From Pseudomonas oryzihabitans (GTDB lineage: Bacteria > Pseudomonadota > Gammaproteobacteria > Pseudomonadales > Pseudomonadaceae): a DNA stretch of 64,000 bases. Both the position numbers and the translations under genes were made by a program. Under the pieces are notes generated by a model. That model saw only the letters and a list, made by a program, of their open reading frames with translations, did not search any database and was not told the origin of the DNA. The stretch is from the NCBI RefSeq assembly GCF_014522265.1, contig NZ_CP017024.1, forward strand, positions 3,916,501 through 3,980,500. Reading direction: 5' to 3'. This document shows positions 45,302 to 54,281 of this stretch, piece after piece (the stretch's first letter is position 1; each line of letters starts with the position of its first letter).

Positions 45302-45441
45302 AGAACCTGTTCAAGCTCGCGAGCTAGAGCCAAACAAGGCGAAAAGGCCTGAGGAAGCGGAGTTTACGAATGGTAAATGAGCATTCCGAAGGCCTTTTCA
45401 ACGCCGTTTGGCCGACGCGCAGCAGCGCTTGAACAGGTTCT
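45302..45441. repeat. MITE-like palindromic intergenic repeat
   Basis: Element of 140 bases with perfect 14-bp terminal inverted repeats, AGAACCTGTTCAAG and CTTGAACAGGTTCT, and internal partly paired arms (CCAAAC...GTTTGG; AAAAGGCCT...AGGCCTTTT; GTTTAC-N5-GTAAAT). It can fold end to end. It lies between the binding protein and the first permease, 18 bases before the latter's start. Similar palindromic repeats are scattered in Pseudomonas genomes; no second copy is in this window. It may affect transcription or mRNA stability between the genes. Confidence 0.75.
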
Positions 45442-45458
45442 CAGCCGAGGAGCCGAAC

Positions 45459-46376
45459 ATGTCCGCCTATCTCCTGCGCCGCCTGGGTATCGCCCTGGCC
45501 GTGGCCTTTACCGTTTCCCTCATCAGTTTCTTCCTGCTGCACCTGTCCGGCGACCTGGCCACCGCCATCGCCGGACCCGAGGCCACCGCCGAGCAGATCG
45601 AGGTGGTGCGTCACCAACACGGCCTCGATAGGCCCCTGGCGACGCAGTACGTCGAGTGGATCGGGCAGTTGCTGCGCCTGGACCTGGGGCAGTCGTTCTT
45701 CTTCCAGGAATCGGTGCGGGATCTCATCGCCAGCCGCCTGCCCATCACCCTGACCCTGGGCGCCATCGCGCTGCTGGTGGCGCTGCTCATCGCCATCCCG
45801 CTCGGGGTGCTGGCCGCGGTCCGGCGCGACACCTGGATCGACCGCCTGGCGCTGACCCTGGCGACCTTCGGCCAGGCGATGCCCAGCTTCTGGTTCGCCC
45901 TGGTGCTGATCGTCGTCTTCGCCGTGACCCTTAAATGGCTGCCGGTGTCCGGCAATACCAGCTGGCAGCACTTCATCCTGCCGGCGATCGCCCTGGGCTA
46001 CTACGCCACTCCCTCGCTGATGCGCCTGACCCGGGCCGGGATGCTCGATGTACTGGGCGCCGACTACATCCGCACCGCCCGGGCCAAGGGCCTGAGTCCG
46101 GCCCGGGTACTGTTCAAGCACGCCCTGCGCAATGCGCTGATCCCGGTGGTGGCCCTGGCCGCGGTGGAGTTCGGCTTCATGCTGGGCGGCTCGGTGGTGA
46201 TCGAGGCGGTGTTCTCGCTGCAGGGCATCGGCCAGCTGGCCTGGGACGCCATCGCCCGCAACGACTTCCCGGTGGTGCAGGCCATCGTCCTCTTGATCGC
46301 GTTGATCTATATCGTGCTGACGCTGGTGGCCGATCTGCTCAACGCCTTGCTCGACCCGCGCATTCGCGTGCGCTAG
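45459..46376 (+). CDS. Peptide-type ABC transporter permease (DppB/OppB family)
   Basis: 305 residues from the ATG at 45459 (GAGGAG 6-11 nt upstream); the longer frame from 45408 runs through the repeat. N-terminal LLRRLGIALAVAFTVSLISF and HQHGLDRPLATQYVEW are hallmarks of DppB-type permeases, with the coupling loop ADYIRTARAKGLSPARVLFKH and EFGFMLGGSVVIEAVFSLQG at the end. Forms the membrane part with the next gene, which it precedes by 8 nt. Confidence 0.92.
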   Translation: MSAYLLRRLGIALAVAFTVSLISFFLLHLSGDLATAIAGPEATAEQIEVVRHQHGLDRPLATQYVEWIGQLLRLDLGQSFFFQESVRDLIASRLPITLTLGAIALLVALLIAIPLGVLAAVRRDTWIDRLALTLATFGQAMPSFWFALVLIVVFAVTLKWLPVSGNTSWQHFILPAIALGYYATPSLMRLTRAGMLDVLGADYIRTARAKGLSPARVLFKHALRNALIPVVALAAVEFGFMLGGSVVIEAVFSLQGIGQLAWDAIARNDFPVVQAIVLLIALIYIVLTLVADLLNALLDPRIRVR

Positions 46377-46384
46377 GAGGCTCC

Positions 46385-47287
46385 ATGACCGTCGCCAATC
46401 CCTTCGTGCTCGACGACTATCTGCCCCCGCGCCCGACGCTGGGCCGCCAGCTGCGCCGCTGGTTCGGCCACCGCGGCTTCGCCCTGGGCGCCGTGCTGCT
46501 CGTCGTCATCGTCTTCGCCGCCCTGGCCGCGTCCTGGCTGGCGCCCCACGACCCCTATGCCCAGGACGTGATGCAGCGGATGAAACCACCGGTATGGATG
46601 GCCAAGGGCACCTGGGCCCATCCGCTGGGCACAGACAAGCTCGGCCGCGACTATCTCTCCCGGCTGCTCTATGGCGCGCGCATCTCGCTGTTCATCGGTC
46701 TCGCCGCGGCGCTCATCTCCGGCGCCATCGGCACCTTGCTCGGGGTGCTCGCCGGTTACTACGGCGGCAAGGTCGACGCCCTGGTGAGCTACCTGGTGAC
46801 CACCCGCCTGGCCTTGCCGGTGGTGATGGTGGCCCTGGCCGCCGCCTCCCTGGTGGGTGGCTCGCTGCAGGTGGTGGTGATCCTGCTCGGCTGTCTGCTG
46901 TGGGATCGCTTCGCCGTGGTGGTGCGCGCCGCCGTGCAGCAGATTCGCGACGCCGAATACGTCGCCGCTGCCCAGGCGCTGGGCTGTTCACCCTGGCGGG
47001 TCATCGTCGGCGAGATCCTGCCCAATGTGCTGGGGGCGCTGATCGTGGTGATCACCCTGGAGATGGCCCACGCCATCCTGCTCGAGGCGACCCTGTCCTT
47101 TCTCGGCGTGGGCGTGCAGCCGCCGTTGCCGTCCTGGGGCCTGATGATCGCCGAAGGCAAGCCCTACATGTTCTTTTCGCCCTGGGTGATCGCCATTCCC
47201 GGCATCGCCCTGATGCTGCTGGTGCTGGCCATCAACCTGGTGGGTGACGGTATCCGGGACCTTGCCGCGCCCAGCGGGCGCAACTAA
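46385..47287 (+). CDS. Peptide-type ABC transporter permease (DppC/OppC family)
   Basis: 300 residues; GGAGG immediately before the ATG at 46385. DppC layout: N-terminal soluble extension, a first helix (GAVLLVVIVFAALAASWLAP), HPLGTDKLGRDYLSRLLYGAR, coupling loop DAEYVAAAQALGCSPWRVI, and the LEATLSFLGVGVQPPLPSWG segment. Partner of the preceding permease in a heterodimeric channel. Confidence 0.92.
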   Translation: MTVANPFVLDDYLPPRPTLGRQLRRWFGHRGFALGAVLLVVIVFAALAASWLAPHDPYAQDVMQRMKPPVWMAKGTWAHPLGTDKLGRDYLSRLLYGARISLFIGLAAALISGAIGTLLGVLAGYYGGKVDALVSYLVTTRLALPVVMVALAAASLVGGSLQVVVILLGCLLWDRFAVVVRAAVQQIRDAEYVAAAQALGCSPWRVIVGEILPNVLGALIVVITLEMAHAILLEATLSFLGVGVQPPLPSWGLMIAEGKPYMFFSPWVIAIPGIALMLLVLAINLVGDGIRDLAAPSGRN

Positions 47288-47301
47288 GCGGAGGACTGAC
47301 C

Positions 47302-48296
47302 ATGGCACTGCTCGACGTAAGAGACCTGCGCATCGATATCCCCCTGGGGGATGACACCCTGCACGCCGTGCGCGGCCTGGACCTGCAGGTGGAGCGGGGC
47401 GAAATGCTCTGCCTGGTGGGCGAGTCCGGCTGCGGCAAGTCGCTCACCTCCCTGGCGCTGATGGATCTGCTGCCGCGCCAGGCCCGGCGCCAGGCGGCGC
47501 GCCTGACGCTGGGCGAGCACGACCTCCTGACCCTGGGCGAAAAGGGCATGCGCGACCTGCGCGGCAATCGCCTGGCGATGATATTCCAGGAACCCATGAC
47601 CGCCCTCAATCCGGCCTACAGCATCGGCGACCAGCTCGCCGAGGTGCTGCGGCGCCACCGCAGGCTGGATCGCAAGGCCGCCTGGGCAGGCGCGGAGGCC
47701 ATGCTGGAAAAGGTCGGCATCAGCAACGCCGGCGAGCGCCTGCGCCAGTATCCGCACCAGCTCAGTGGCGGATTGCGCCAGCGGGTGGTGATCGCCATGG
47801 CGCTGCTCTGCGAACCGGACCTCATCATCGCCGACGAACCCACCACGGCGCTGGACGTCACCATCCAGGCGCAGATCCTGCACCTGTTGCGCGATCTGCA
47901 GCGGGAATTCGGCACGGCCATCGTGTTCATCACCCATGACCTGGGGCTGGTGGCGCGCATCGCCGACCGGGTAGCGGTCATGTATGCCGGCCAGATCGTC
48001 GAGCAGGCACCGGCCGCCGAGCTGTTCGCCGCCCCCGACACCCCTATACCCGGGGGCTGCTGGCGAGCATCCCGGTACCGGGCCGGACCCGTCCCGGGCA
48101 GCCGCTGGGCGCCATTCCCGGCCTGGTCCCCAGCCTGGTCGGCGAGCAGCACGGCTGTGCCTTTCGCAACAGATGCCCGCAGGCGGTGGCGGTCTGCGCC
48201 GACAGCGTGCCCTTGTTGGAGGAGGACGCGCACCTGGCGCGTTGCCATTTCGCCCTGCCCAGCGAACCCCTGCGCCGGGTCGGAGGTGTGCGATGA
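47302..48296 (+). pseudogene. Oligopeptide-type ABC ATPase (OppD/DppD), frameshifted near its C terminus
   Basis: First of two transporter ATPases. Walker A GESGCGKSL, signature YPHQLSGGLRQRV, Walker B LIIADEPTTALDVT and the switch histidine in FITHDLGLV are intact. After AELFAAP near 48032 the given frame diverges; the adjacent frame gives HPYTRGLLASIPVPG and CPQAVAVCADSVP, the normal C-terminal oligopeptide-binding tail with conserved Cys residues. One C restored to the C5 run at 48032-48036 gives 331 residues ending at 48296, the family size. The nucleotide-binding domain is complete without the tail, so partial function is possible. The restored stop overlaps the next ATG. Confidence 0.83.
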
Positions 48297-49255
48297 GCCG
48301 CGAGATCGCCCTGGAACTGTGCGACATCCGCCGCGAATTCACCCTGGGTCGCGGCCTGTTCCGCCCGCCGGCCACCCTCAAGGCGGTGGATGGCATTTCG
48401 TTGCGGCTCCATCGCGGCGAGACCCTGGGTCTGGTGGGGGAATCGGGGTGCGGCAAGAGCACCCTGGCCAAGCTGCTGCTGGGGCTGCTGGCACCCACCA
48501 GCGGCGACATCCTGGTAGGCGGCGAGCACCTGCGCGGGGTGGATCGCAAGCGAATGGCCCGGCATATCCAGCCGATCTTCCAGGACCCTTATTCGTCGCT
48601 CAATCCGCGCAAGACGGTGCGCGAGATCGTGGCATTGCCGCTCAAGGTGCATGGCCTGGGCTCGACGGCCGAGCAGCAACAGCGGGTCGCCGAGATGCTC
48701 GACGTGGTGGGTTTGCCACGGCGCGCCGCCGACAGCCATCCCGGCCAGCTCAGTGGTGGTCAGCGCCAGCGGGTGGCCATTGCCCGCGCCCTGGTGATGC
48801 GCCCGGACGTGCTGATCTGCGACGAACCCACCTCGGCACTGGACGTCTCGGTGCAGGCGCAGATCCTCAACCTGCTGCTGGAACTCAAGCGTGAATTCGG
48901 TCTGACCTATCTGCTCATCAGCCACAACCTGGCGGTGGTGGAGCACCTGGCGGACCGGGTGGCGGTGATGTACCTCGGCAAGATCGTCGAGGAGCGCGAG
49001 CGAGCGGCGCTGTTCGCCCAGCCGGCGCATCCCTATACCCGGGCGCTGCTGGATGCGGTGCTCACCCCTGATCCCAGCCTGGGCCTGCCGGCGCTGGGCC
49101 TGGGCGGCAGCTTTCCCAATCCCATCTCGCCGCCCAGCGGCTGCGCCTTCCATCCCCGCTGCCCGCGCTGCTTCGGCCCCTGCGCCGAGCGCTATCCGGA
49201 ACGCGAACCCATCCCCGGCGGCAGCAAGCGCTGCCATCTGCCCGAACCTGCCTGA
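48293..49255 (+). CDS. Oligopeptide-type ABC ATPase (OppF/DppF)
   Basis: 320 residues from the ATG at 48293 (ATGA overlap with the previous gene's restored stop). Walker A GESGCGKST, signature [12 protein letters not shown], Walker B VLICDEPTSALDVS, switch histidine in LISHNLAVVEHL, and the C-terminal oligo_HPY domain (HPYTRALLDAVL, then GCAFHPRCPRCFGPC). Hydrolyses ATP together with the OppD-like partner to drive peptide uptake. Confidence 0.92.
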   Translation: MSREIALELCDIRREFTLGRGLFRPPATLKAVDGISLRLHRGETLGLVGESGCGKSTLAKLLLGLLAPTSGDILVGGEHLRGVDRKRMARHIQPIFQDPYSSLNPRKTVREIVALPLKVHGLGSTAEQQQRVAEMLDVVGLPRRAADSHPGQLSGGQRQRVAIARALVMRPDVLICDEPTSALDVSVQAQILNLLLELKREFGLTYLLISHNLAVVEHLADRVAVMYLGKIVEERERAALFAQPAHPYTRALLDAVLTPDPSLGLPALGLGGSFPNPISPPSGCAFHPRCPRCFGPCAERYPEREPIPGGSKRCHLPEPA

Positions 49256-49269
49256 CCCCGGAGTCCGCC

Positions 49270-50664
49270 ATGACCAGCCGTACCCATGCCCTTGAGCTTG
49301 CCGCCGCGCACTTCGACAGCGGCGCCTTTCGTACGCGGCTCGCCACCGCGGTGGCCCATCCTACCGAAAGCCAGGCGCCCGAGCGCCAGGCGGAGCTGCA
49401 GCGCTACCTGGATGAATTCATCGCCCCCTATGTGGCCAGTCTCGGCTTCACCAGCCGGCAGCTGGACAATCCGGTCGCCGGCAAGGGGCCCTTGCTGATC
49501 GCCGAGCGAATCGAGGACTTGGCGTTGCCGACCCTGCTCAGCTATGGCCACGGTGACGTGGTGCGCGGTGATGCCAGCCGCTGGCGCGAAGGCCTCGCGC
49601 CCTGGACCCTGGTGGAGCAGGGCGAGCGCTGGTACGGCCGCGGCACCGCCGACAACAAGGGCCAGCACCTGCTCAACCTGGCGGCGCTGGAACAGGTGAT
49701 CGCCGCCCGCGGCGGACGCCTGGGCTACAACGTCAAGCTGCTGCTGGAGATGGGCGAGGAGATCGGCTCGGTCGGCCTGCGCGCCTTCTGCCAGGAGCAG
49801 CGCCAGGCCCTGGCCGCCGATCTGTTCATCGCCTCCGACGGTCCGCGAGTCTCAGCATCCCGGCCGACGCTGTTCCTGGGTGCCCGCGGCACCTTCAATT
49901 TCGATCTGCACCTGGAGCTGCGCGAAGGCGGCCATCACTCCGGCAACTGGGGCGGGCTGCTGGCCAATCCCGGGATCATCCTCGCCCATGCCCTGGCCAG
50001 CCTGGTGGATGCCCGGGGCCAGATCCAGGTCGCGGGGCTCAAGCCCACCGAGCTGCCCGCACCGGTGCGCAGGGCGCTGGCCGACATTGAGGTGGGCGGC
50101 GCGCCGGGCGATCCGGCCATCGATCCCCACTGGGGCGAGCCCGGGCTGACCCCGGCGGAACGTGTCTACGGCTGGAACACCTTCGAACTGCTGGCCTTCA
50201 CCACCGGCAATCCCGAGGCACCGGTGAATGCCATTCCCGGCAGCGCCCGCGCCCACTGCCAGATCCGCTTCGTCGCCGGCTGCGATTGCACGACCTTCAT
50301 CCCGCTGATCGAGGCGCACCTGGCCGAACGGGGTTTCGCCGCGGTGCGCGTTTCCCGTGCCAAGGACGAGATCCTCCACGCCTCGCGGCTGGACCCGGAG
50401 AATCCCTGGGTGGGTTGGGCGCTGACCTCCCTGACCCGCACCCTGGGCGAAAAGCCCGCCTTGCTGCCCAATTTCGGCGGTGGCTTGCCCAATGACATCT
50501 TTGCCGACATCCTCGAACTGCCCACCCTCTGGGTGCCCCATTCCTATCCCGCCTGCTCCCAGCACGCGCCCAACGAGCATCTCCTGGCCCCGGTCGCGCG
50601 GCAGGGGCTGCAACTCATGGCCGGGTTGTTCTGGGACCTGGGCGATCGCTGGAGCCGCAGCTGA
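49270..50664 (+). CDS. M20 family metallopeptidase/amidohydrolase
   Basis: 464-residue cytosolic M20 hydrolase. Metal ligands of the two-zinc site are visible: H94/D96 in SYGHGDVV, the bridging Asp in GTADNKGQH, the catalytic Glu pair in EMGEEIGSVG, Asp in SDGPR, and the final His in VPHSYPACSQHAPNEH. The dimerisation/lid region lies between. It resembles ArgE/DapE-type and N-acyl-amino-acid or dipeptide hydrolases. Encoded directly after the transporter, with the next M20 gene overlapping by 1 nt; together they probably trim the imported peptide or acyl compound. Confidence 0.88.
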   Translation: MTSRTHALELAAAHFDSGAFRTRLATAVAHPTESQAPERQAELQRYLDEFIAPYVASLGFTSRQLDNPVAGKGPLLIAERIEDLALPTLLSYGHGDVVRGDASRWREGLAPWTLVEQGERWYGRGTADNKGQHLLNLAALEQVIAARGGRLGYNVKLLLEMGEEIGSVGLRAFCQEQRQALAADLFIASDGPRVSASRPTLFLGARGTFNFDLHLELREGGHHSGNWGGLLANPGIILAHALASLVDARGQIQVAGLKPTELPAPVRRALADIEVGGAPGDPAIDPHWGEPGLTPAERVYGWNTFELLAFTTGNPEAPVNAIPGSARAHCQIRFVAGCDCTTFIPLIEAHLAERGFAAVRVSRAKDEILHASRLDPENPWVGWALTSLTRTLGEKPALLPNFGGGLPNDIFADILELPTLWVPHSYPACSQHAPNEHLLAPVARQGLQLMAGLFWDLGDRWSRS

Positions 50665-51818
50665 TGCCCCTTGCCAAGACCACTGCCCTGGAGTGGCTCG
50701 CCACCCAGCGCGAGCCGATGACCCTTCTCCTGCAACGCCTGGTCGATACCGATTCCAACAGCTACGACAAGGCCGGCGTCGATGCCGTCGGTACGGTGCT
50801 CGCCGCGGCCCTGGCCGAAGACGGCATCGAGGTTGCCCGGACGCCGGTCGCCGACTTCGGTGACGTCCTCGCCGCCCAGGTGGGGCCCGCCACCGGCGCT
50901 GCGGTGTTGCTGCTGGGCCACCGCGACACCGTCTTTCCGCCGGGCACCGTGGCCAGCCGCGGCTTCACCCGCGATGCCAGCCAGGCCTATGGCCCCGGCG
51001 TCGCGGACATGAAGGGTGGACTGGTGGCGAGCTGCTTCGCGCTGCGCGCGCTGAAGCGCGCCGGCGAGTTGCCGTTTCCGGTGCAGGTGCTCTACACCGG
51101 CGACGAAGAGATCGGTTCCGGCACGGCTCGCCCGCACCTGGAAGCGGCGGCCCGCGGCGCCCGGGCCGTGCTCAACTGCGAGCCCGGGCGGGTCAGTGGC
51201 AACGTGGTCAAGGCGCGCAAGGGCGGCGCCACCCTGGCTATCAGCGTGAGCGGTCGTGCCGCCCATGCCGGCGTCAGCCACGCCGAGGGCGCCAGTGCCA
51301 TCCAGGCCCTGGCGCTCAAGGTGGCCAAGCTGCACGCCCTGACCGACTACGAGCGCGGCATCACCACCAACGTCGGCCTCATCGAGGGCGGCACCTCCAG
51401 CAATACCGTGGCGCCCAGCGCCACCGCGCGCCTGGATGTGCGCTTCGTCGCCTTGGCCGACTGGCCCGCGCTGCAGGCGCGCATCGAGGCCATCATCGCC
51501 GAGGTGGAGGTGCCGGGGACAGCCGCCCGTGTCGAACCCACCTGCCTGTTCCTGCCGATGGAGGCGCACCTGAGCCACGAGCTGCTGGCGCTCTACCAGC
51601 GCGAGGCCGAGGACCTCGGCTTCGGCGTCGAGGGCGAATTCACCGGCGGTTGCGCCGACTCCGGGTTCACCGCCAGCCTGGGCGTGCCCACCCTCTGTGG
51701 CCTGGGCCCCGTGGGCGGCAAGGTACACACCGACGCCGAATTCCTGGTGCTCGATACCCTGGTTCCACGCACCCAGGCGCTGGTGGCGACCATCCTGGCC
51801 CTGGCCGTAAAGGCCTGA
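50664..51818 (+). CDS. M20 family carboxypeptidase (glutamate carboxypeptidase/CPG2-like)
   Basis: 384-residue M20 protein closer to carboxypeptidase G2. Ligands: H86/D88 in LGHRDTVFPPG, the bridging Asp in VADMKGGLV, the catalytic Glu pair in YTGDEEIGSGTARP, and the terminal His in GGKVHTDAEF. CPG2 relatives remove C-terminal glutamate from folates and peptides. With the preceding M20 enzyme and the peptide importer this suggests use of an N-acyl- or glutamyl-type nutrient. The 281-base gap 51819-52099 downstream holds no gene; it contains the promoter for the next unit. Confidence 0.88.
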   Translation: MPLAKTTALEWLATQREPMTLLLQRLVDTDSNSYDKAGVDAVGTVLAAALAEDGIEVARTPVADFGDVLAAQVGPATGAAVLLLGHRDTVFPPGTVASRGFTRDASQAYGPGVADMKGGLVASCFALRALKRAGELPFPVQVLYTGDEEIGSGTARPHLEAAARGARAVLNCEPGRVSGNVVKARKGGATLAISVSGRAAHAGVSHAEGASAIQALALKVAKLHALTDYERGITTNVGLIEGGTSSNTVAPSATARLDVRFVALADWPALQARIEAIIAEVEVPGTAARVEPTCLFLPMEAHLSHELLALYQREAEDLGFGVEGEFTGGCADSGFTASLGVPTLCGLGPVGGKVHTDAEFLVLDTLVPRTQALVATILALAVKA

Positions 51819-52022
51819 CCCTCACGCCGGTTTCCGAAACAGGTGCGACTCCTGGTCGGGGAGGGCCACAATTGGCGGCTTTAGATCCTCGAGCTATCGA
51901 TTCATAGCTGCCCTTGGTTCGGGGCAGCAATCGGCCAGGATCTGATATTGCTGGCGAAGACCTGCCTGTCGATGACAAGGGCGGTAGGGCAGCCATTCGT
52001 CAGCGAGACAAAAGGCCCTTCC

Positions 52023-52051
52023 TTGACAGCGAAGTTGTCTGGGCAAATACT
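52023..52051 (+). promoter_or_regulatory. Sigma-70 promoter upstream of GntR gene
   Basis: TTGACA at 52023-52028, 17-base spacer, AATACT at 52046-52051; the -35 is a perfect consensus hexamer and the -10 matches at 4 of 6 positions. The GntR start at 52100 is about 43 bases downstream of the expected transcription start. Confidence 0.55.
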
Positions 52052-52099
52052 CGCTGCAAGATTCATATAGATGACTAGATAACAAGGTGAATAAAGTCG

Positions 52100-52831
52100 A
52101 TGAATTCTTTATCCAGTGATGCCCGACTGCCGCTGTACCAACGCCTGCGTGACCAATTGGCTGAGCAGATCGCCAATAATCGCTGGCGTCCGGGGGAGGC
52201 GATCCCTACCGAAGCGGCGCTTTCTGCGGAATATCAGCTGTCCACCGGCACGGTGCGCAAGGCGATTGATGCCTTGGTCAGTGAGGGCATTCTGGAGCGT
52301 CAGCAAGGGCGCGGGACGTTCATTCGACGGCCGCAGTTTCAATCCTCCTTGTTCCGTTTCTTCCGATTCCAGACTGTTTCCGGAGAGCGCCAGGTCCCGG
52401 AGAGTCGCATCCTCTCGATCGAGCCCGTTGCCGCACCTTCGGCCGTAGCGCAAGCGCTAGGGTTGCCTGCCGATGCGTTGGTCATTCGTATTGTCCGCGT
52501 GCGTCTGCTTGAGGTTAAGCCGGTGCTCGCCGAAGAAATCTGGCTGCCCCGCCAGCAGTTCCAGGCGCTGCTGGAGATCGATCTCAGTCGCGAAGGGCCG
52601 CTGCTGTATCCGATCTACGAAGAGGTGTGCGGACAGGTTGTTGCATCGGCCGAAGAAACGCTGACCGCCGAATCGGTGAATGACGTGCATGCCCGCCTGC
52701 TCCAGGTACCGGTCAACAGTCCGGTGATCGTGATCGAGCGGTTGGCCCGTGATTACGCGGGTAGCCCGCTGGAGTGGCGTCGCTCGCGCGGCCACGCGGA
52801 GCATTTCCGCTACAGCGTGGATATTCGCTGA
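52100..52831 (+). CDS. GntR family transcriptional regulator (HutC/UTRA type)
   Basis: 243 residues. Winged helix-turn-helix at about 10-75 (LYQRLRDQLAEQIANNRW, then STGTVRKAIDALVSEGILER) and a C-terminal UTRA ligand domain (RVRLLEVKPVLAEEIWLPRQ). Precedes an MFS transporter, an amidohydrolase and a GntP transporter on the same strand, so it is the likely repressor/activator of this cassette; sugar-acid or lactone ligands are plausible. The stretch 52100-56578 is less GC-rich than its surroundings, suggesting separate origin. Confidence 0.9.
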   Translation: MNSLSSDARLPLYQRLRDQLAEQIANNRWRPGEAIPTEAALSAEYQLSTGTVRKAIDALVSEGILERQQGRGTFIRRPQFQSSLFRFFRFQTVSGERQVPESRILSIEPVAAPSAVAQALGLPADALVIRIVRVRLLEVKPVLAEEIWLPRQQFQALLEIDLSREGPLLYPIYEEVCGQVVASAEETLTAESVNDVHARLLQVPVNSPVIVIERLARDYAGSPLEWRRSRGHAEHFRYSVDIR

Positions 52832-52963
52832 CGCCTGTCTGCGTAGCGAAGCGTTCTGCGGCGGCCAGATCGCCGGCCGATTGCTGTTTGGTTGCCAACG
52901 TCGATCCTGTCGCGGCGGGTTGGCCGTCGGCTGTCTTGCGTAACACCTATAAGGATAAGACTC

Positions 52964-54253
52964 ATGTTCAGCTGGTATCGCCACATCACTCCTCGTGAGC
53001 GCAAGACATTTTGGGCCTGCTTCGGCGGATGGTCGCTCGACGCCTTGGAAGTACAGATGTTCGGTCTGGCGATTCCGGCGCTGATCGCCGCTTTCGCGCT
53101 GACCAAGGGCGATGCCGGATTGATCAGCGGCGTTACCCTAGTCACCTCGGCACTCGGTGGCTGGGTGGGTGGGACGTTGTCTGACCGCTACGGCCGCGTG
53201 CGCACCTTGCAGTTGATGATTCTGTGGTTCTCGTTCTTCACCTTTCTCTCGGCTTTCGTCACGGGCTTCAATCAGCTGTTGGTGGTCAAGGCGCTGCAGG
53301 GTTTCGGGCTTGGCGGGGAGTGGGCGGCCGGCGCGGTGCTCATGGCCGAGACGATCAATCCGCGCTATCGCGGCAAGGTCATGGGCACTGTACAAAGTGC
53401 CTGGGCGGTGGGTTGGGGCCTGGCGGTCGGGGTGTTCACGCTGATCTATACCTCTGTGCCGCAGGACATGGCCTGGCGTGTGATGTTCCTTGTAGGGTTG
53501 CTGCCGTCGTTCCTGATCTTCTGGGTGCGTCGTAACGTCGAGGAGCCGGACAGCTTCCGGCGTCTGCAAGAAGGCAACGCCATTCCGCAGAGTTTCTTCA
53601 CGTCGCTCGCGGGCATTTTTCGCCCGGAACTGCTTCGCGTGACGCTGTTTGGCGGGCTGCTGGGACTGGGCGCGCACGGTGGCTATCACGCGGTAATGAC
53701 TTGGTTACCCACTTTCCTCAAGACCGAGCGCAATCTGTCCGTGCTGAACTCGGGCGGCTATCTGGCGGTGATCATCCTCGCCTTCTGGTGTGGTTGTGTG
53801 GCCAGCGGTTATTTGATCGATCGCATTGGCCGTCGTAAGAACATCGTGCTGTTTGCCTTGTGCTGCGTGGTCACGGTGCAGTGCTACGTGTTTTTGCCGC
53901 TGACCAATACGCAGATGCTGTTCCTGGGGTTCCCGCTAGGGTTCTTCGCCGCCGGTATTCCGGCCAGTCTGGGAGCGTTCTTCAACGAACTTTACCCGGC
54001 CGATGTACGCGGCGCCGGTGTTGGCTTTTGCTACAACTTTGGCCGGGTGCTGTCCGCTGTATTTCCATTCCTGGTCGGGCACATGAGTGATGCCATGTCC
54101 CTGGGTTCGGCGATCGGTATCGATGCCGGAATCGCCTACGGCGTGGGGGTGCTTGCCGCACTTTGCCTGCCTGAAACCCGGGGCAGGGACCTTGAAGCCA
54201 ATGCCACCGCCGTTCCGGCCACTATCAACGGCAATCAGCGCGCTCGGGCGTGA
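52964..54253 (+). CDS. MFS transporter (aromatic acid:H+ symporter-like)
   Basis: 429 residues from the ATG at 52964 (AAGGA 7-11 nt upstream); the longer frame from 52892 overlaps leader sequence. Twelve hydrophobic segments, the loop GGTLSDRYGRVRTLQLM between helices 2 and 3 and ASGYLIDRIGRRKNIVLF between 8 and 9 match MFS symporters of the AAHS/SHS groups. Probably imports an aromatic or sugar-derived acid that the next gene's hydrolase acts on; substrate unknown. Confidence 0.88.
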   Translation: MFSWYRHITPRERKTFWACFGGWSLDALEVQMFGLAIPALIAAFALTKGDAGLISGVTLVTSALGGWVGGTLSDRYGRVRTLQLMILWFSFFTFLSAFVTGFNQLLVVKALQGFGLGGEWAAGAVLMAETINPRYRGKVMGTVQSAWAVGWGLAVGVFTLIYTSVPQDMAWRVMFLVGLLPSFLIFWVRRNVEEPDSFRRLQEGNAIPQSFFTSLAGIFRPELLRVTLFGGLLGLGAHGGYHAVMTWLPTFLKTERNLSVLNSGGYLAVIILAFWCGCVASGYLIDRIGRRKNIVLFALCCVVTVQCYVFLPLTNTQMLFLGFPLGFFAAGIPASLGAFFNELYPADVRGAGVGFCYNFGRVLSAVFPFLVGHMSDAMSLGSAIGIDAGIAYGVGVLAALCLPETRGRDLEANATAVPATINGNQRARA

Positions 54254-54281
54254 TGGTCCCAACCTTCAGTAGATAAAACCC

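Noticed and set aside
13128-48036. Programmed ribosomal frameshifting to explain the broken genes
   Set aside because: No slippery heptamer with downstream structure was evident, and all five are simple one-base losses in G/C runs across unrelated genes.
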